From positions 1 to 64,000 of the forward strand of contig NZ_JAIQZK010000010.1 in the NCBI RefSeq assembly GCF_020075545.1: a stretch of DNA of 64,000 bases. Direction: 5' to 3'. Within the stretch, counting starts at the first letter, position 1; each line of letters opens with the position of its first letter. The stretch is from Nocardioides sp. TRM66260-LWL (GTDB taxonomy: Bacteria > Actinomycetota > Actinomycetes > Propionibacteriales > Nocardioidaceae). The notes under the pieces are model-generated. The model ran no database searches and was not told the DNA's origin. It saw only the letters and a list, made by a program, of their open reading frames with translations. The position numbers and the translations under genes were made by a program. Positions 54,858 to 63,767 of this stretch are shown one piece after another.

Positions 54858-54891
54858 GCGGGAGGGCCTGCGGGGCTGGGCTCAGCCGGGC

Positions 54892-56469
54892 TCAGCAGGT
54901 CGGGTCGGCGGCCTGCGCCGGCACCTTGACGGCGTTCCAGGCGGCCTTGACCGCGTTGAACTCCACGCAGCTGCCCGGGTAGAGGTTCTTCGCCGCGGTG
55001 AGGGTCCAGGTGCGGTACTTCAGGTACGACGACGACGAGGTCTTCTGCAGCATCGCGTTGTACATGATCGTCATCGCCTTCTGGATGCCGATGCCGCTCA
55101 CGCTGGCCCCGTTGCAGGTGGGGCTCGACGGCTGGCCGTCGGTCGGGCTGGAGCCCTCGGCGAGCAGGTAGAACCAGTGGTTGCCCGGACCGGCGGCCGC
55201 GTGCACCTCCTGGGTCGGGGTGGAGCTGGAGTAGCAGTTGTCGTCACCCGCCAGCGACGGGTCGTACATGTAGCGGATCGGACCGGAGCCCACGAGGTTG
55301 ACCTGCTCGCCGACGGTGAAGTCCGGACGGTCCGTGGCGTTGTTGGCGAACCACTCGGTGGCCGCGCCGAAGGTGTCGGCGACGAACTCCTGGGTGTTGC
55401 CGCCGGAGATGCCGCCCGGGGTGTAGTCGTCGACGCCGTGGCCGAACTCGTGCGCCACGACGTCGATCGAGCCGATCCAGCGACCGCCGGACTGGGTGTG
55501 GCCGACCTGCACCTGGGTGCCGTCGTAGTAGGCGTTGACGTCGTTGAGGCCGACGCGGATCGGCACCCAGCCGCCGTTGCCCGTCATGCCGTTGCGGCCG
55601 AGCCAGGTGGAGAGCATGCGCCGCTCCTGGTCCGCGGCGTAGAAGGCGTCGACGCAGCCGGTCTCCTTGGACGTGGCCGAGCCGTTGCCCCAGGTGTTGG
55701 TGGACTTCACCAGCGTCGTGTTGGTGGCGGCGTCCTGGCACACCAGGCTCGAGGCGTTGGAGTTGCGCATGACGTAGGACGAGCCGCTGGTCGAGGTCGG
55801 GATGGTGACCGTGCCGGCGTAGGCGGAGTTGCCCGTGCCGTCGGCGACGTGCTCGCGGGTGCGCAGGACCTTGCCGGTGAGGGCGTCGACGTCGACGGTG
55901 AGGCGGGACGCCTCGCCGCCGCGGGTGCCCCGGACGGTGGTCTCCCACGCCAGCCGGCTCGAGCGGCCCTGCACGACGACCAGCGTCGGCGCGGCCTCGG
56001 CGGAGCCGCCGCGCACCTGACGCAGGGCGACGGCCGTGGCGGTGCCCGCGCCGCGACGCGGCGTGATGCCGGCCAGGCTGACCGGACGCGTCTGCGCGAC
56101 CGACGTGCCCAGGACGCGTCCGGCGGCGTCGGTGGTGACGACGAAGTCGCCGCCGCGCACCGGCAGGCCGCGGTAGGTGCGGTCGTAGGCGACGTAGGTG
56201 AGGCCCTCGGAGGAGTGCGTGCGACGCGCGACGAAGGCGTCGTGACGGGAGGCCTTCAGCGCCGCGGGCCGCTCGGCGACCAGGGCACGGGCGGACTGCT
56301 GGGCGCGGAGTCGCGCCGTGGCCGGGGCGACCGGCCGAGCGTCACCCTGGCGGGCGCTGGTGGCGCTCGAGGAGGGGACGGTGGAGCCGGCCTGGGCGGC
56401 GGACACGGTGGTGGCCGCGACGGCGGGGACGAGGGCGACGCTCAGCGCGCCCACGAGGAGTCGTTTCAA
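54892..56469 (-). CDS. Secreted M4 (thermolysin-like) metalloprotease precursor
   Basis: The 525-residue preproenzyme has a signal peptide (KRLLVGALSVALVPAVAATTVSA), an FTP/PepSY-type propeptide (YDRTYRGLPVRGGDFVVTTD ... LTVDVDALTGKVLRTREH) and the M4 catalytic domain with the zinc motif VAHEFGHGV, downstream Glu in QEFVADTFGAATEW and the His in EVHAAAGPGNHWFY. The TTG at 56469 has AGGAG 7 bases upstream and gives a textbook signal peptide; ATG 56487 is the alternative. It is not part of sterol metabolism and splits the ipd operon from fadA6-kstR2. Confidence 0.9.
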   Translation of the reverse strand: MKRLLVGALSVALVPAVAATTVSAAQAGSTVPSSSATSARQGDARPVAPATARLRAQQSARALVAERPAALKASRHDAFVARRTHSSEGLTYVAYDRTYRGLPVRGGDFVVTTDAAGRVLGTSVAQTRPVSLAGITPRRGAGTATAVALRQVRGGSAEAAPTLVVVQGRSSRLAWETTVRGTRGGEASRLTVDVDALTGKVLRTREHVADGTGNSAYAGTVTIPTSTSGSSYVMRNSNASSLVCQDAATNTTLVKSTNTWGNGSATSKETGCVDAFYAADQERRMLSTWLGRNGMTGNGGWVPIRVGLNDVNAYYDGTQVQVGHTQSGGRWIGSIDVVAHEFGHGVDDYTPGGISGGNTQEFVADTFGAATEWFANNATDRPDFTVGEQVNLVGSGPIRYMYDPSLAGDDNCYSSSTPTQEVHAAAGPGNHWFYLLAEGSSPTDGQPSSPTCNGASVSGIGIQKAMTIMYNAMLQKTSSSSYLKYRTWTLTAAKNLYPGSCVEFNAVKAAWNAVKVPAQAADPTC

Positions 56470-56719
56470 CGTGACACTCCTGCACATGAGGGGCCGGGGA
56501 GCGGCCCGAGACGGTTGACCCGGCGGTGGGACGACGTCGTCGCACCGGCCGGGCCCTCAGGCAAGCCGCTGGCCCGGGACCGGGTCAACGGACCCGGAGT
56601 GCACGTCCGTGCACTGCGCGAACCTGCACGATCGATCGGGCAACGCACGGCCGACGTCGACCGTCCCGCCGGGCTGCGTTTGGCGCTCGCGACGCCTCCA
56701 GCCGTCCTACGATGCGGCC

Positions 56720-57223
56720 GTGACCCCCGACCAGCCGTCGTCCGCGTCCGTCGTGAGCGGCCGCCGCACCTTCCTGCTGATGATCCCGATCAACCTGCTG
56801 ATGGTGCCGTGGGTGTGGATCGGCCGCGTCGTCTTCGGCGTCTTCGGCTGGTTCGGCCTGGTGCTGATCCCGGTCGCCCTGGTCGTGCTGGCGGCGCTGA
56901 CGCTCACCACCGTGCTGGCCTTCGTCCGCAAGGCGCGACCGCGCGGCCTGACCCGCGTCGAGCTGATCTGGCAGTGGCTGCTCTGGGGCGCGCTGCTGGT
57001 CTTCGGCGCGGTGCTGCCCGACTTCGGCGACACCGAGGACTCCACCCGCTCGGCCCTCACCCAGGCCTTCGGCTATTCCGATCGGCTGATCAGCCTCAGC
57101 TTCGACCTCGCCGTGATCGCCGCGGGCGTCGCGGTGGTGGCCTGGATCGGGCTGCTGGTCAGCCTGCTCGCCGGCTCGCGGACCCAGGCGATCTCGAGCC
57201 CCGGAGCCCCGGCCGCGGCCTGA
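56720..57223 (+). CDS. Hypothetical three-helix membrane protein
   Basis: The 167-residue protein is not recognised. It has three or four hydrophobic helices (about 18-45, 48-70, 88-104, 126-150). GTG at 56720 lies 6 nt after TACGAT (56708-56713) without a Shine-Dalgarno, suggesting a leaderless gene. The 250 bp between it and the protease gene show nothing else. It ends 4 bp before the end of the convergent fadA6. Confidence 0.7.
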   Translation: MTPDQPSSASVVSGRRTFLLMIPINLLMVPWVWIGRVVFGVFGWFGLVLIPVALVVLAALTLTTVLAFVRKARPRGLTRVELIWQWLLWGALLVFGAVLPDFGDTEDSTRSALTQAFGYSDRLISLSFDLAVIAAGVAVVAWIGLLVSLLAGSRTQAISSPGAPAAA

Positions 57224-57227
57224 GGGC

Positions 57228-58406
57228 TCAGGCCCCCGGCCGGTCCAGCCGCTCGATGATCGTGACGTTGGCCTGCCCGCCGCCCTCGCACATCGTCTGC
57301 AGGGCGTAGCGGCCCCCGGTGCGCTCGAGCTCGTGCAGCATCGTGGTCATGATCCGGGCGCCGGTCGCGCCGATCGGGTGGCCGAGCGCGATGCCGCCGC
57401 CGTTCACGTTCACCTTCTCGTGCGGGATCGAGAGCTCCTTCATCCAGGCCAGCACGACGGAGGCGAACGCCTCGTTGCACTCGAACAGGTCGATGTCCTC
57501 GACGGTCAGTCCGGTGCGCTCGAGCGCGTGACGGGTGGCGCGGATCGGGCCGGTGAGCATCCACACGGGGTCGTCGCCGCGCACCGAGAGGTGGTGGACG
57601 CGGGCCCGCGGCGTCAGGCCGTGCTCGGCGACGGCCCGCTCGGAGGCGACCAGGACGGCCGAGGCGCCGTCGCAGATCTGGGAGGCGACGGCGGCGGTGA
57701 TGCGTCCGCCGGGTGCCAGCGGCTGCAGGCCGGCCATCCGCTCCAGCGAGGTCTCCCGCGGGCAGGTGTCGGCGTCGACGACCGTGCCGTCGGGCAGGGT
57801 CAGCGGGGCGATCTCGTCGGCGAAGCGACCCGCGGCGGCGGCCGCGAGGGCCCGCTCGTGCGAGGCCAGGGCGAAGGCCTCCATCTCCTCACGGCTGCAG
57901 TCCCAGCGCTCGGCGATCATCTCGGCGGAGTTGAACTGGCTGACCTCGACGTCGCCGTAGCGCGCGACCCAGCCGGGCGACTCCGCGAACGGCGTCGAGA
58001 AGCCGTACTGCTGGCCGACCAGCATCGCGGCGGAGATCGGGATGGCCGACATGTTCTGCACGCCGCCGGCCACGACGAGGTCCTGGGTGCCGGACATGAC
58101 GCCCTGGGCGGCGAAGTGGACGGCCTGCTGGGAGGAGCCGCACTGGCGGTCGATGGTGACGCCCGGCACGTGGTCGGGCAGGCCGGCCACCAGCCAGGCC
58201 GTGCGCGCGACGTCGCCGGCCTGCGAGCCGATGGTGTCGCAGCAGCCGAGGACGACGTCGTCGACGGCGCCGGCGTCGACGCCGGTGCGCTCGACGAGGG
58301 CCTTCAGCACGTGCGCGGCGAGGTCGGCGGAGTGGACGCCGGCGAGCGCACCCCCGCGGCGGGTGACCGGGGTGCGGACGGCGTCGACGAGGTAGGCGTC
58401 AGGCAT
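57228..58406 (-). CDS. fadA6: Thiolase FadA6 (ring C/D degradation)
   Basis: The 392-residue thiolase has the nucleophile in DRQCGSSQQAVHF, the His in GGGIALGHPIGATG and Cys in TMCEGGGQ. It performs late thiolytic cleavage of the ring-opened C/D remnants in the mycobacterial pathway. It overlaps the kstR2 3' end by 8 bp, so it is expressed with kstR2, ipdF and fadE30 in one minus-strand unit. Confidence 0.93.
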   Translation of the reverse strand: MPDAYLVDAVRTPVTRRGGALAGVHSADLAAHVLKALVERTGVDAGAVDDVVLGCCDTIGSQAGDVARTAWLVAGLPDHVPGVTIDRQCGSSQQAVHFAAQGVMSGTQDLVVAGGVQNMSAIPISAAMLVGQQYGFSTPFAESPGWVARYGDVEVSQFNSAEMIAERWDCSREEMEAFALASHERALAAAAAGRFADEIAPLTLPDGTVVDADTCPRETSLERMAGLQPLAPGGRITAAVASQICDGASAVLVASERAVAEHGLTPRARVHHLSVRGDDPVWMLTGPIRATRHALERTGLTVEDIDLFECNEAFASVVLAWMKELSIPHEKVNVNGGGIALGHPIGATGARIMTTMLHELERTGGRYALQTMCEGGGQANVTIIERLDRPGA

Positions 58407-59016
58407 GGGAGATCCCGTCGAGGAGGATGGTCAGGTACTGGTCGGCGATGGCGGTGTGCGCGTGCTGGCCGCCGGGGCGGTACCAGCGCACGGCGACCCA
58501 GACGGTGTCGCGGATGAAGCGGTAGGTGAGCGTGAGGTCGAGGTCGGCGCGCAGCACGCCCGTGCGCACGCCCTCCTCGAGCAGGGTCATCCACACCTGC
58601 CGCGACTGGGCGTTGCGCTCGGCGAGGTAGGCGAACCGCTCGGACGCGCCCAGGTGCGCCGCGTCGTTCTGGAAGATCGCCACGGCGTCGCCGTGCTCGT
58701 GGATGGCGTCGAAGGAGAGCCGGACGGCCCGCTCGAGCTTGCGGCGGGCGTCGTCGTCGCTGGCGAGGATCTCGTCGTAGGCCGCGAAGAGCCCCTCCTG
58801 GAAGGTCCGGAGGATCTCGTCGACCATCGACTCCTTGGAGTCGAAGTGGTGGTAGAGGCTGCCCGAGAGGATGCCCGCGGCGTCGGCGATGTCGCGGACG
58901 GTGGTGTTGGTGAAGCCCTTCTCGGCGAAGAGCCGCGCGGCGATCCGCAGCAGCTCGTCGCGACGGGACGTGGCGGTCGCGGAGGGCGGGGACGACGCTG
59001 GAGTCACGGGAGGCAT
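58399..59016 (-). CDS. kstR2: TetR-family repressor KstR2
   Basis: The 205-residue TetR regulator controls the ring C/D genes and, in mycobacteria, is released by HIP-CoA. The helix-turn-helix is at about 18-64 (TVRDIADAAGILSGSLYHHFDSKESMVDEIL) and the ligand half ends RFIRDTVWVAVRWYRPGG, which is shared with the mycobacterial KstR2 from memory. It lies between ipdF (6-bp gap) and fadA6 (8-bp overlap). Likely targets are the two 18-bp boxes at 51256-51273 and 61044-61061; its own expression should follow from the fadE30 promoter. Confidence 0.9.
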   Translation of the reverse strand: MPPVTPASSPPSATATSRRDELLRIAARLFAEKGFTNTTVRDIADAAGILSGSLYHHFDSKESMVDEILRTFQEGLFAAYDEILASDDDARRKLERAVRLSFDAIHEHGDAVAIFQNDAAHLGASERFAYLAERNAQSRQVWMTLLEEGVRTGVLRADLDLTLTYRFIRDTVWVAVRWYRPGGQHAHTAIADQYLTILLDGISHA

Positions 59017-59022
59017 CCTCGC

Positions 59023-59826
59023 TCAGGCGTGCTGGCTGCTGGCCGAGACGACCTCGCCGGTGAGGTAGGAGGCGTAGTCGGAGGCGAGGAAGACCATGAC
59101 GTTGGCGATCTCCCAGGGCTCGGCGGCCCGGCCGAACGCCTCGCGCTGGGTGAGCTCGTGCAGCAGCTCGTCGGAGGTGACCTTCGCCAGGAACGGGTGC
59201 ATGGCCAGGCTGGGGCTCACCGCGTTGACCCGGATGCCGTGCGGCGCGAGGTCGAGCGCCGCGCAGCGGGTCAGGGCCATCACGCCGGCCTTCGCCGCCG
59301 CGTAGTGCGCCTGGCCCTCCTGGGCGCGCCAGCCGATGACCGAGGCGTTGTTGACGATGACGCCGCGGGTGCCGGCCTCGGCCATCCGCCGCCCGACCGC
59401 CCGGACGCAGCGGAAGGTGCCGGTGAGCGTGATGTCGAGGACGCGCGACCACTGCTCGTCGGTCATCTCCAGCACCGACGCGGTGCCGCCCAGGCCGGCG
59501 TTGTTGATCATCACGTCGACGCCGCCGACCTCGTCGGCGAGGTCGAGCAGGCGCTGCACCTGCGCCTCGTCGGTGACGTCGCAGACGGTCTGACGCACCC
59601 GATCGGCGCCGAACTCGGCGGCCAGCGCCTCCTCGGCCTCGGCGAGTCGTCGCTCGTGGGTGTCGGAGAAGACCACCGCGCGGGCGCCCTCCTCGAGGGC
59701 GCGGCGCACGACGGCGGCGCCGATGCCGGCGCCGGCGGCGGCCGTGACGACGACCGTGCGGTCGGCGAGCAGGCCGTGCGGCGGCACGTAGGCCGGAGTG
59801 GGCTGGACGGGGCGGGCGGACGTCAT
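59023..59826 (-). CDS. ipdF: Short-chain dehydrogenase IpdF (Rv3559c-like)
   Basis: The 267-residue SDR has VVVTAAAGAGIGAA, NNAGLGG, NASVIG and AHYAAAKAGV (Tyr-x3-Lys). In mycobacteria the equivalent enzyme oxidises the hydroxyl of the 5-OH-HIP-CoA intermediate. It lies 5 bp after fadE30 and 6 bp before kstR2, the same order as the mycobacterial genes. Confidence 0.9.
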   Translation of the reverse strand: MTSARPVQPTPAYVPPHGLLADRTVVVTAAAGAGIGAAVVRRALEEGARAVVFSDTHERRLAEAEEALAAEFGADRVRQTVCDVTDEAQVQRLLDLADEVGGVDVMINNAGLGGTASVLEMTDEQWSRVLDITLTGTFRCVRAVGRRMAEAGTRGVIVNNASVIGWRAQEGQAHYAAAKAGVMALTRCAALDLAPHGIRVNAVSPSLAMHPFLAKVTSDELLHELTQREAFGRAAEPWEIANVMVFLASDYASYLTGEVVSASSQHA

Positions 59827-59831
59827 GGGGC

Positions 59832-61031
59832 TCAACCTCGGGGCTCGCGGGGCAGGCCGAGCACGCGCTCGGCCAGGATGTTCCTCTGCACCTCGTCGCT
59901 GCCGCCGTAGATCGTGTCGGCGCGGGAGAAGAGGAACAGGCGCTGCCAGGTCGACAGCTCGTAGGGGGCGGCGTCGGCGAGCAGTCCGCCGGTGCCGACG
60001 ACGTCCATGGCGAGCTCGCCGAGACGTCGGTGCCAGCCGGCCCAGGCCAGCTTGAAGATCGAGCCGGCGCCGCCGCCGGCCGCGGAGTCCTCGCCGTTGC
60101 CGACCAGCGAGAGCGTGCGCAGCGCGAAGGAGCGCAGCGCCTCGAGCTCGACCCGGGAGTGCAGCATCCGATCGCGCAGCACGGCGTCGTCCCAGACGCC
60201 GGTCGCGCGGGCGAGCGCGATCAGCGCGTCGAGCTCGCGGGCGAAGCCGACGACCTGGCCCAGGGTCGAGACGCCGCGCTCGAGGCCGAGCAGGCCCATC
60301 GCGACGCCCCAGCCGCGGCCGGGCTCCCCGACGATCAGGTCGGCGTCGGTGCGGGCGTCGGTGAGGAAGACCTCGTTGAACTCCGAGCCGCCGGTGAGCT
60401 GCTCGATCGGCCGCACCTCGACGCCGGGCTGGTCGATCGGCACGAGCAGGAACGACAGGCCCTGGTGCCGCTGCGAGCCGGGCTCGGAGCGCGCCACCAC
60501 GAAGAGCCACTGGGAGAAGTGGGCGTTGGAGGTCCAGACCTTCTGGCCGTCGAGCACCCACTGCGAGCCGTCCTCGGAGAGCCGGGCGCGGGTCTGGACG
60601 TTCGCGAGGTCCGACCCGGCGTTCGGCTCGGAGTAGCCCTGCGCCCACAGCTCCTCGACCGCCACGATCGGCGGCAGGAACCGCGCCTGCTGCGCTGGGG
60701 TGCCGAAGGCGAGCAGCGTGGGGCCGAGCAGCTCCTCGCCGAGGTGGTTGACCCGCCCGGGCGCGTCGGCGCGGGCGTACTCCTCGTGGAAGATCACCTG
60801 CTGCCACAGGCTCAGACCGCGTCCGCCGTGCTCGACCGGCCAGCCGACGGCCGTCCAGCCCTCGCGCGCCAGGTGGCGGTTCCAGGCGAGCCGCTCGGGC
60901 AGCGCCTCGTGGTCGCGGCCGGGCCCGCCGAGGCCCTTGAGCCCCTTGAACTCGCCGGCCAGGTGGTCCTCCAGGAAGGCGCGCACCTCGGCCCGGAAGG
61001 CCTCGTCGGTCGGGGAGTAGGTCAGGTCCAC
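59832..61031 (-). CDS. fadE30: Acyl-CoA dehydrogenase FadE30 (HIP degradation)
   Basis: The 399-residue dehydrogenase acts early on the HIP-derived CoA ester. It is almost collinear with mycobacterial FadE30 as I recall it: GEFKGLKGLGGPGRDHEALPER, YARADAPGRVNHLGEELLGPT, GGSDEVQRNILAERVLGLPREPRG. GTG at 61031 is 7 nt after a minus-strand TAGCGT (61044-61039), a leaderless start under the 18-bp box. Confidence 0.94.
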   Translation of the reverse strand: MDLTYSPTDEAFRAEVRAFLEDHLAGEFKGLKGLGGPGRDHEALPERLAWNRHLAREGWTAVGWPVEHGGRGLSLWQQVIFHEEYARADAPGRVNHLGEELLGPTLLAFGTPAQQARFLPPIVAVEELWAQGYSEPNAGSDLANVQTRARLSEDGSQWVLDGQKVWTSNAHFSQWLFVVARSEPGSQRHQGLSFLLVPIDQPGVEVRPIEQLTGGSEFNEVFLTDARTDADLIVGEPGRGWGVAMGLLGLERGVSTLGQVVGFARELDALIALARATGVWDDAVLRDRMLHSRVELEALRSFALRTLSLVGNGEDSAAGGGAGSIFKLAWAGWHRRLGELAMDVVGTGGLLADAAPYELSTWQRLFLFSRADTIYGGSDEVQRNILAERVLGLPREPRG

Positions 61032-61043
61032 AGGTGCTACGCT

Positions 61044-61061
61044 ACCAAGCAACTGTTTGGT
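61044..61061. promoter_or_regulatory. Candidate KstR2 operator between fadE30 and fadD3
   Basis: ACCAAGCAACTGTTTGGT is an 18-bp near-palindrome (half-sites ACCAAGCA and ACCAAACA) matching the box at 51256-51273 in 14 of 18 positions. Its first base is the last base before the minus-strand -10 TAGCGT of fadE30. Confidence 0.72.
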
Positions 61062-61079
61062 TGGGCGAGAGGGTGAGAG

Positions 61080-62615
61080 GTGTCCGAGACCGTCGACACG
61101 ATCCCGGCGGCGCTGCGGGCCGCCGCGACGCGGTTCGGCGACGCGCCGGCCTACGTCGAGGACGGCCGGACGACGTCGTTCGTCGAGCTCCACGCCCGGG
61201 TGCGCGAGACCGCCGCCCGCTACGTCGCCGCCGGGGCCGAGCCCGGCTTCCGCGCGGTGGTATGGGCGCCGAACAGCGTCGCCTGGGTGGTCGCGGCGCT
61301 CGCGGTCTCCTACGCCGGCGGGACGCTCGTCCCGGCGAACTCGCGCTACACCGGCCACGAGGTGGCCGAGCTGGTCGAGCGCACCCGGGCGCAGGTCGTC
61401 GTCCTGGCCGACGGCTTCCTCGGCCGCTCCCAGCGCGCCGACCTCGAGGCGGCCGCCGACCTGTCCGGCGTCCGGCTGCTGCTCGACGTCGCCGACCTCG
61501 GCGAGCAGGCCGAGCCCGACGCCGGCCTGCTCGCCGAGGTCGAGGCCCGGGCCGACGCGGTGCGGGCCGACGACGTCGCCGACGTGCTGTTCACCTCCGG
61601 CACCACCGGACGACCCAAGGGCGCCATGTCGGCGCACCGCCAGACCGTCGGCGTCGCCCGCGCGTGGGGCGAGCTCGGCGGCGTCACGAGCGCCGACCGC
61701 TACCTGGTGGTGAACCCGTTCTTCCACTCCTTCGGCTACAAGGTCGGCATCGTCACCGGGCTGCTCACCGGCGCCACGCTCCACCCCGAGGCCACCTTCG
61801 ACGTCGCCCGCACCCTCGACCTGATCGAGCGCGAGCGGATCACCGTGCTGCCGGGTGCGCCCACCATCTACCAGTCGCTGCTGGCCGCGGCCGGCCGCGA
61901 GCGGCGCGACCTCTCGTCCCTGCGCCTGGCGGTCACCGGCGCCGCGGTGGTGCCGCAGGTGCTGATCGAGCGGATGCAGGAGCCCGCGCCGACCGGGCTC
62001 GGCATCGCCCAGGTCGTCACGGCCTTCGGCATGACCGAGGCGGTCGTCGTGACGATGTGCCGCGAGGGCGATCCTGCGGAGCTGGTCGCGAGCACCTGCG
62101 GCCGCGCGATCCCCGGCATGGAGACGCGCATCGGCGAGGACGGCGAGCTGCTCGTCCGCGGGCCGTTCGTCATGCTCGGCTATCTCGACGACCCCGCGGC
62201 CACCGCCGAGGCGATCGACGCCGACGGCTGGCTGCACACCGGCGACGTCGGGGAGCTCGACGACGCCGGCAACCTGCGCATCACCGACCGGCTCAAGGAC
62301 ATGTTCATCTCCGGCGGCTTCAACGTGTACCCCGCCGAGATCGAGCAGACGCTGACCCGGGTCGAGGGCGTCGCCGACGTCGCGGTGGTCGGCGTGCCGG
62401 ACGAGCGGCTCGGCGAGGTGGGCGCGGCGTTCGTCGTCCGCGACGCCTCCCCCGCGGGCGCGGCGCTGGACGCCGCGTCGGTGATCGCCGCCGCGCGCGA
62501 GCGCCTGGCCAACTTCAAGGCCCCCCGGGAGGTCGTCTTCGTCGACGCCCTCCCCCGCAACCTGTCCGGCAAGGTGCTCAAGACCGAGCTCCGCGCCGGC
62601 CTGCGAGAGAGGTGA
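61080..62615 (+). CDS. fadD3: HIP-CoA synthetase, FadD3-type
   Basis: The 511-residue AMP-forming ligase activates the hydrindane-propanoate (HIP) left after ring A/B degradation. P-loop FTSGTTGRPKGAM, the VNPFFHSFGYK segment, AFGMTEAVV and the C-terminal DRLKDMFISGGFNVYPAEIE and LSGKVLKTELR lysine are intact. GTG at 61080 has a GAGAGG-type Shine-Dalgarno, so unlike its divergent neighbour it is probably leadered. Function is assigned by position opposite fadE30 with fadE31 following after 2 bp. Confidence 0.92.
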   Translation: MSETVDTIPAALRAAATRFGDAPAYVEDGRTTSFVELHARVRETAARYVAAGAEPGFRAVVWAPNSVAWVVAALAVSYAGGTLVPANSRYTGHEVAELVERTRAQVVVLADGFLGRSQRADLEAAADLSGVRLLLDVADLGEQAEPDAGLLAEVEARADAVRADDVADVLFTSGTTGRPKGAMSAHRQTVGVARAWGELGGVTSADRYLVVNPFFHSFGYKVGIVTGLLTGATLHPEATFDVARTLDLIERERITVLPGAPTIYQSLLAAAGRERRDLSSLRLAVTGAAVVPQVLIERMQEPAPTGLGIAQVVTAFGMTEAVVVTMCREGDPAELVASTCGRAIPGMETRIGEDGELLVRGPFVMLGYLDDPAATAEAIDADGWLHTGDVGELDDAGNLRITDRLKDMFISGGFNVYPAEIEQTLTRVEGVADVAVVGVPDERLGEVGAAFVVRDASPAGAALDAASVIAAARERLANFKAPREVVFVDALPRNLSGKVLKTELRAGLRER

Positions 62616-62617
62616 CG

Positions 62618-63766
62618 ATGGACCTGTCGCTGTCGGAGTCCGAGCTGGCCTTCCAGGCCGAGGCCCGGGCGTGGCTCGCCGCGCACGTGCCGGCCGAGCC
62701 GCTGCCCTCCATGGACACGCCCGAGGGCTGGGCGCTGCACCAGGAGTGGGAGGCGAAGCTGGCCGCGGACCGCTGGTCGGTCGTCTCCTGGCCGCGCGAG
62801 GTCGGCGGTCGCGAGGCCTCGCTCGTGGAGTGGGTGATCTTCGAGGAGGAGTACTACCGCGCGGGCGCGCCGGGCCGCGTCTCGCAGAACGGCATCTTCC
62901 TGCTCGCCCCGATCCTCTTCGAGCACGGCACCCCCGAGCAGCAGCAGCGCTTCCTGCCCTCCATGGCCACCGGCGAGCGCATCTGGGCGCAGTGCTGGAG
63001 CGAGCCCGAGGCCGGCTCCGACCTGGCGTCCCTGCGCTCCACGGCGCGGCGCGACGAGGAGCGCGGCGGCTGGGTCCTGGACGGGCAGAAGACCTGGTCC
63101 TCGCGCGCCGCGCTGGCCGACTGGGGGTTCGGCCTGTTCCGCTCCGACCCGTCCGCGCAGCGCCACCGCGGGCTCACCTACTTCCTCTTCCCCCTGGACG
63201 CGCCGGGCGTCACCGTGCGTCCGATCGCGCAGCTGGACGGGGAGGCCGGCTTCGCCGAGATCTTCTTCGACGAGGTGTTCGTGCCCGACGCCGACGTGCT
63301 GGGCGGGGTCGGCGAGGGCTGGAGCGTCGCGATGTCGACGGCCGGCAACGAGCGCGGCCTCTCCCTGCGATCCCCCGGACGCTTCTGCGCGGCGGCCGAC
63401 CGGCTCGTCGACCTGTACCGCAGCACGCCCGAGCCGCCCGCCGCGGCCGGCGACGCCGTCGTCGACGCGTGGCTGCGCGCCCAGGCGTACCGGCTCTACA
63501 CCTGGGGCACCGTCACCCGGCTCGCGGACGGCGGCGACATCGGGGCGGCGGGCTCGGTGAACAAGGTGTTCTGGAGCGAGCTCGACGTCGCCCTGCACGA
63601 GACCGCGCTCGACCTGCTCGACGCGGACGCCGAGCTGGAGTCGCGCTGGCTCGACGGCTACACGTTCTCGCTGTCGGGGCCCATCTACGCCGGCACCAAC
63701 GAGGTGCAGCGCAACATCGTCGCCGAGCGGATCCTCGGCCTGCCGCGCGAGCCGAGGGGAGCCTGA
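62618..63766 (+). CDS. fadE31: Acyl-CoA dehydrogenase FadE31 (ring C/D degradation)
   Basis: The 382-residue dehydrogenase is collinear with mycobacterial FadE31 from memory: SWPREVGGREASLVEWVIFEEEYYRAGAPGR, WSEPEAGSDLASLRSTA, GGPIYAGTNEVQRNI-like end and LGLPREP. It follows fadD3 after 2 bp. Partner subunit FadE32 is encoded next and begins 1 bp after the stop. Confidence 0.93.
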   Translation: MDLSLSESELAFQAEARAWLAAHVPAEPLPSMDTPEGWALHQEWEAKLAADRWSVVSWPREVGGREASLVEWVIFEEEYYRAGAPGRVSQNGIFLLAPILFEHGTPEQQQRFLPSMATGERIWAQCWSEPEAGSDLASLRSTARRDEERGGWVLDGQKTWSSRAALADWGFGLFRSDPSAQRHRGLTYFLFPLDAPGVTVRPIAQLDGEAGFAEIFFDEVFVPDADVLGGVGEGWSVAMSTAGNERGLSLRSPGRFCAAADRLVDLYRSTPEPPAAAGDAVVDAWLRAQAYRLYTWGTVTRLADGGDIGAAGSVNKVFWSELDVALHETALDLLDADAELESRWLDGYTFSLSGPIYAGTNEVQRNIVAERILGLPREPRGA

Positions 63767-63767
63767 C

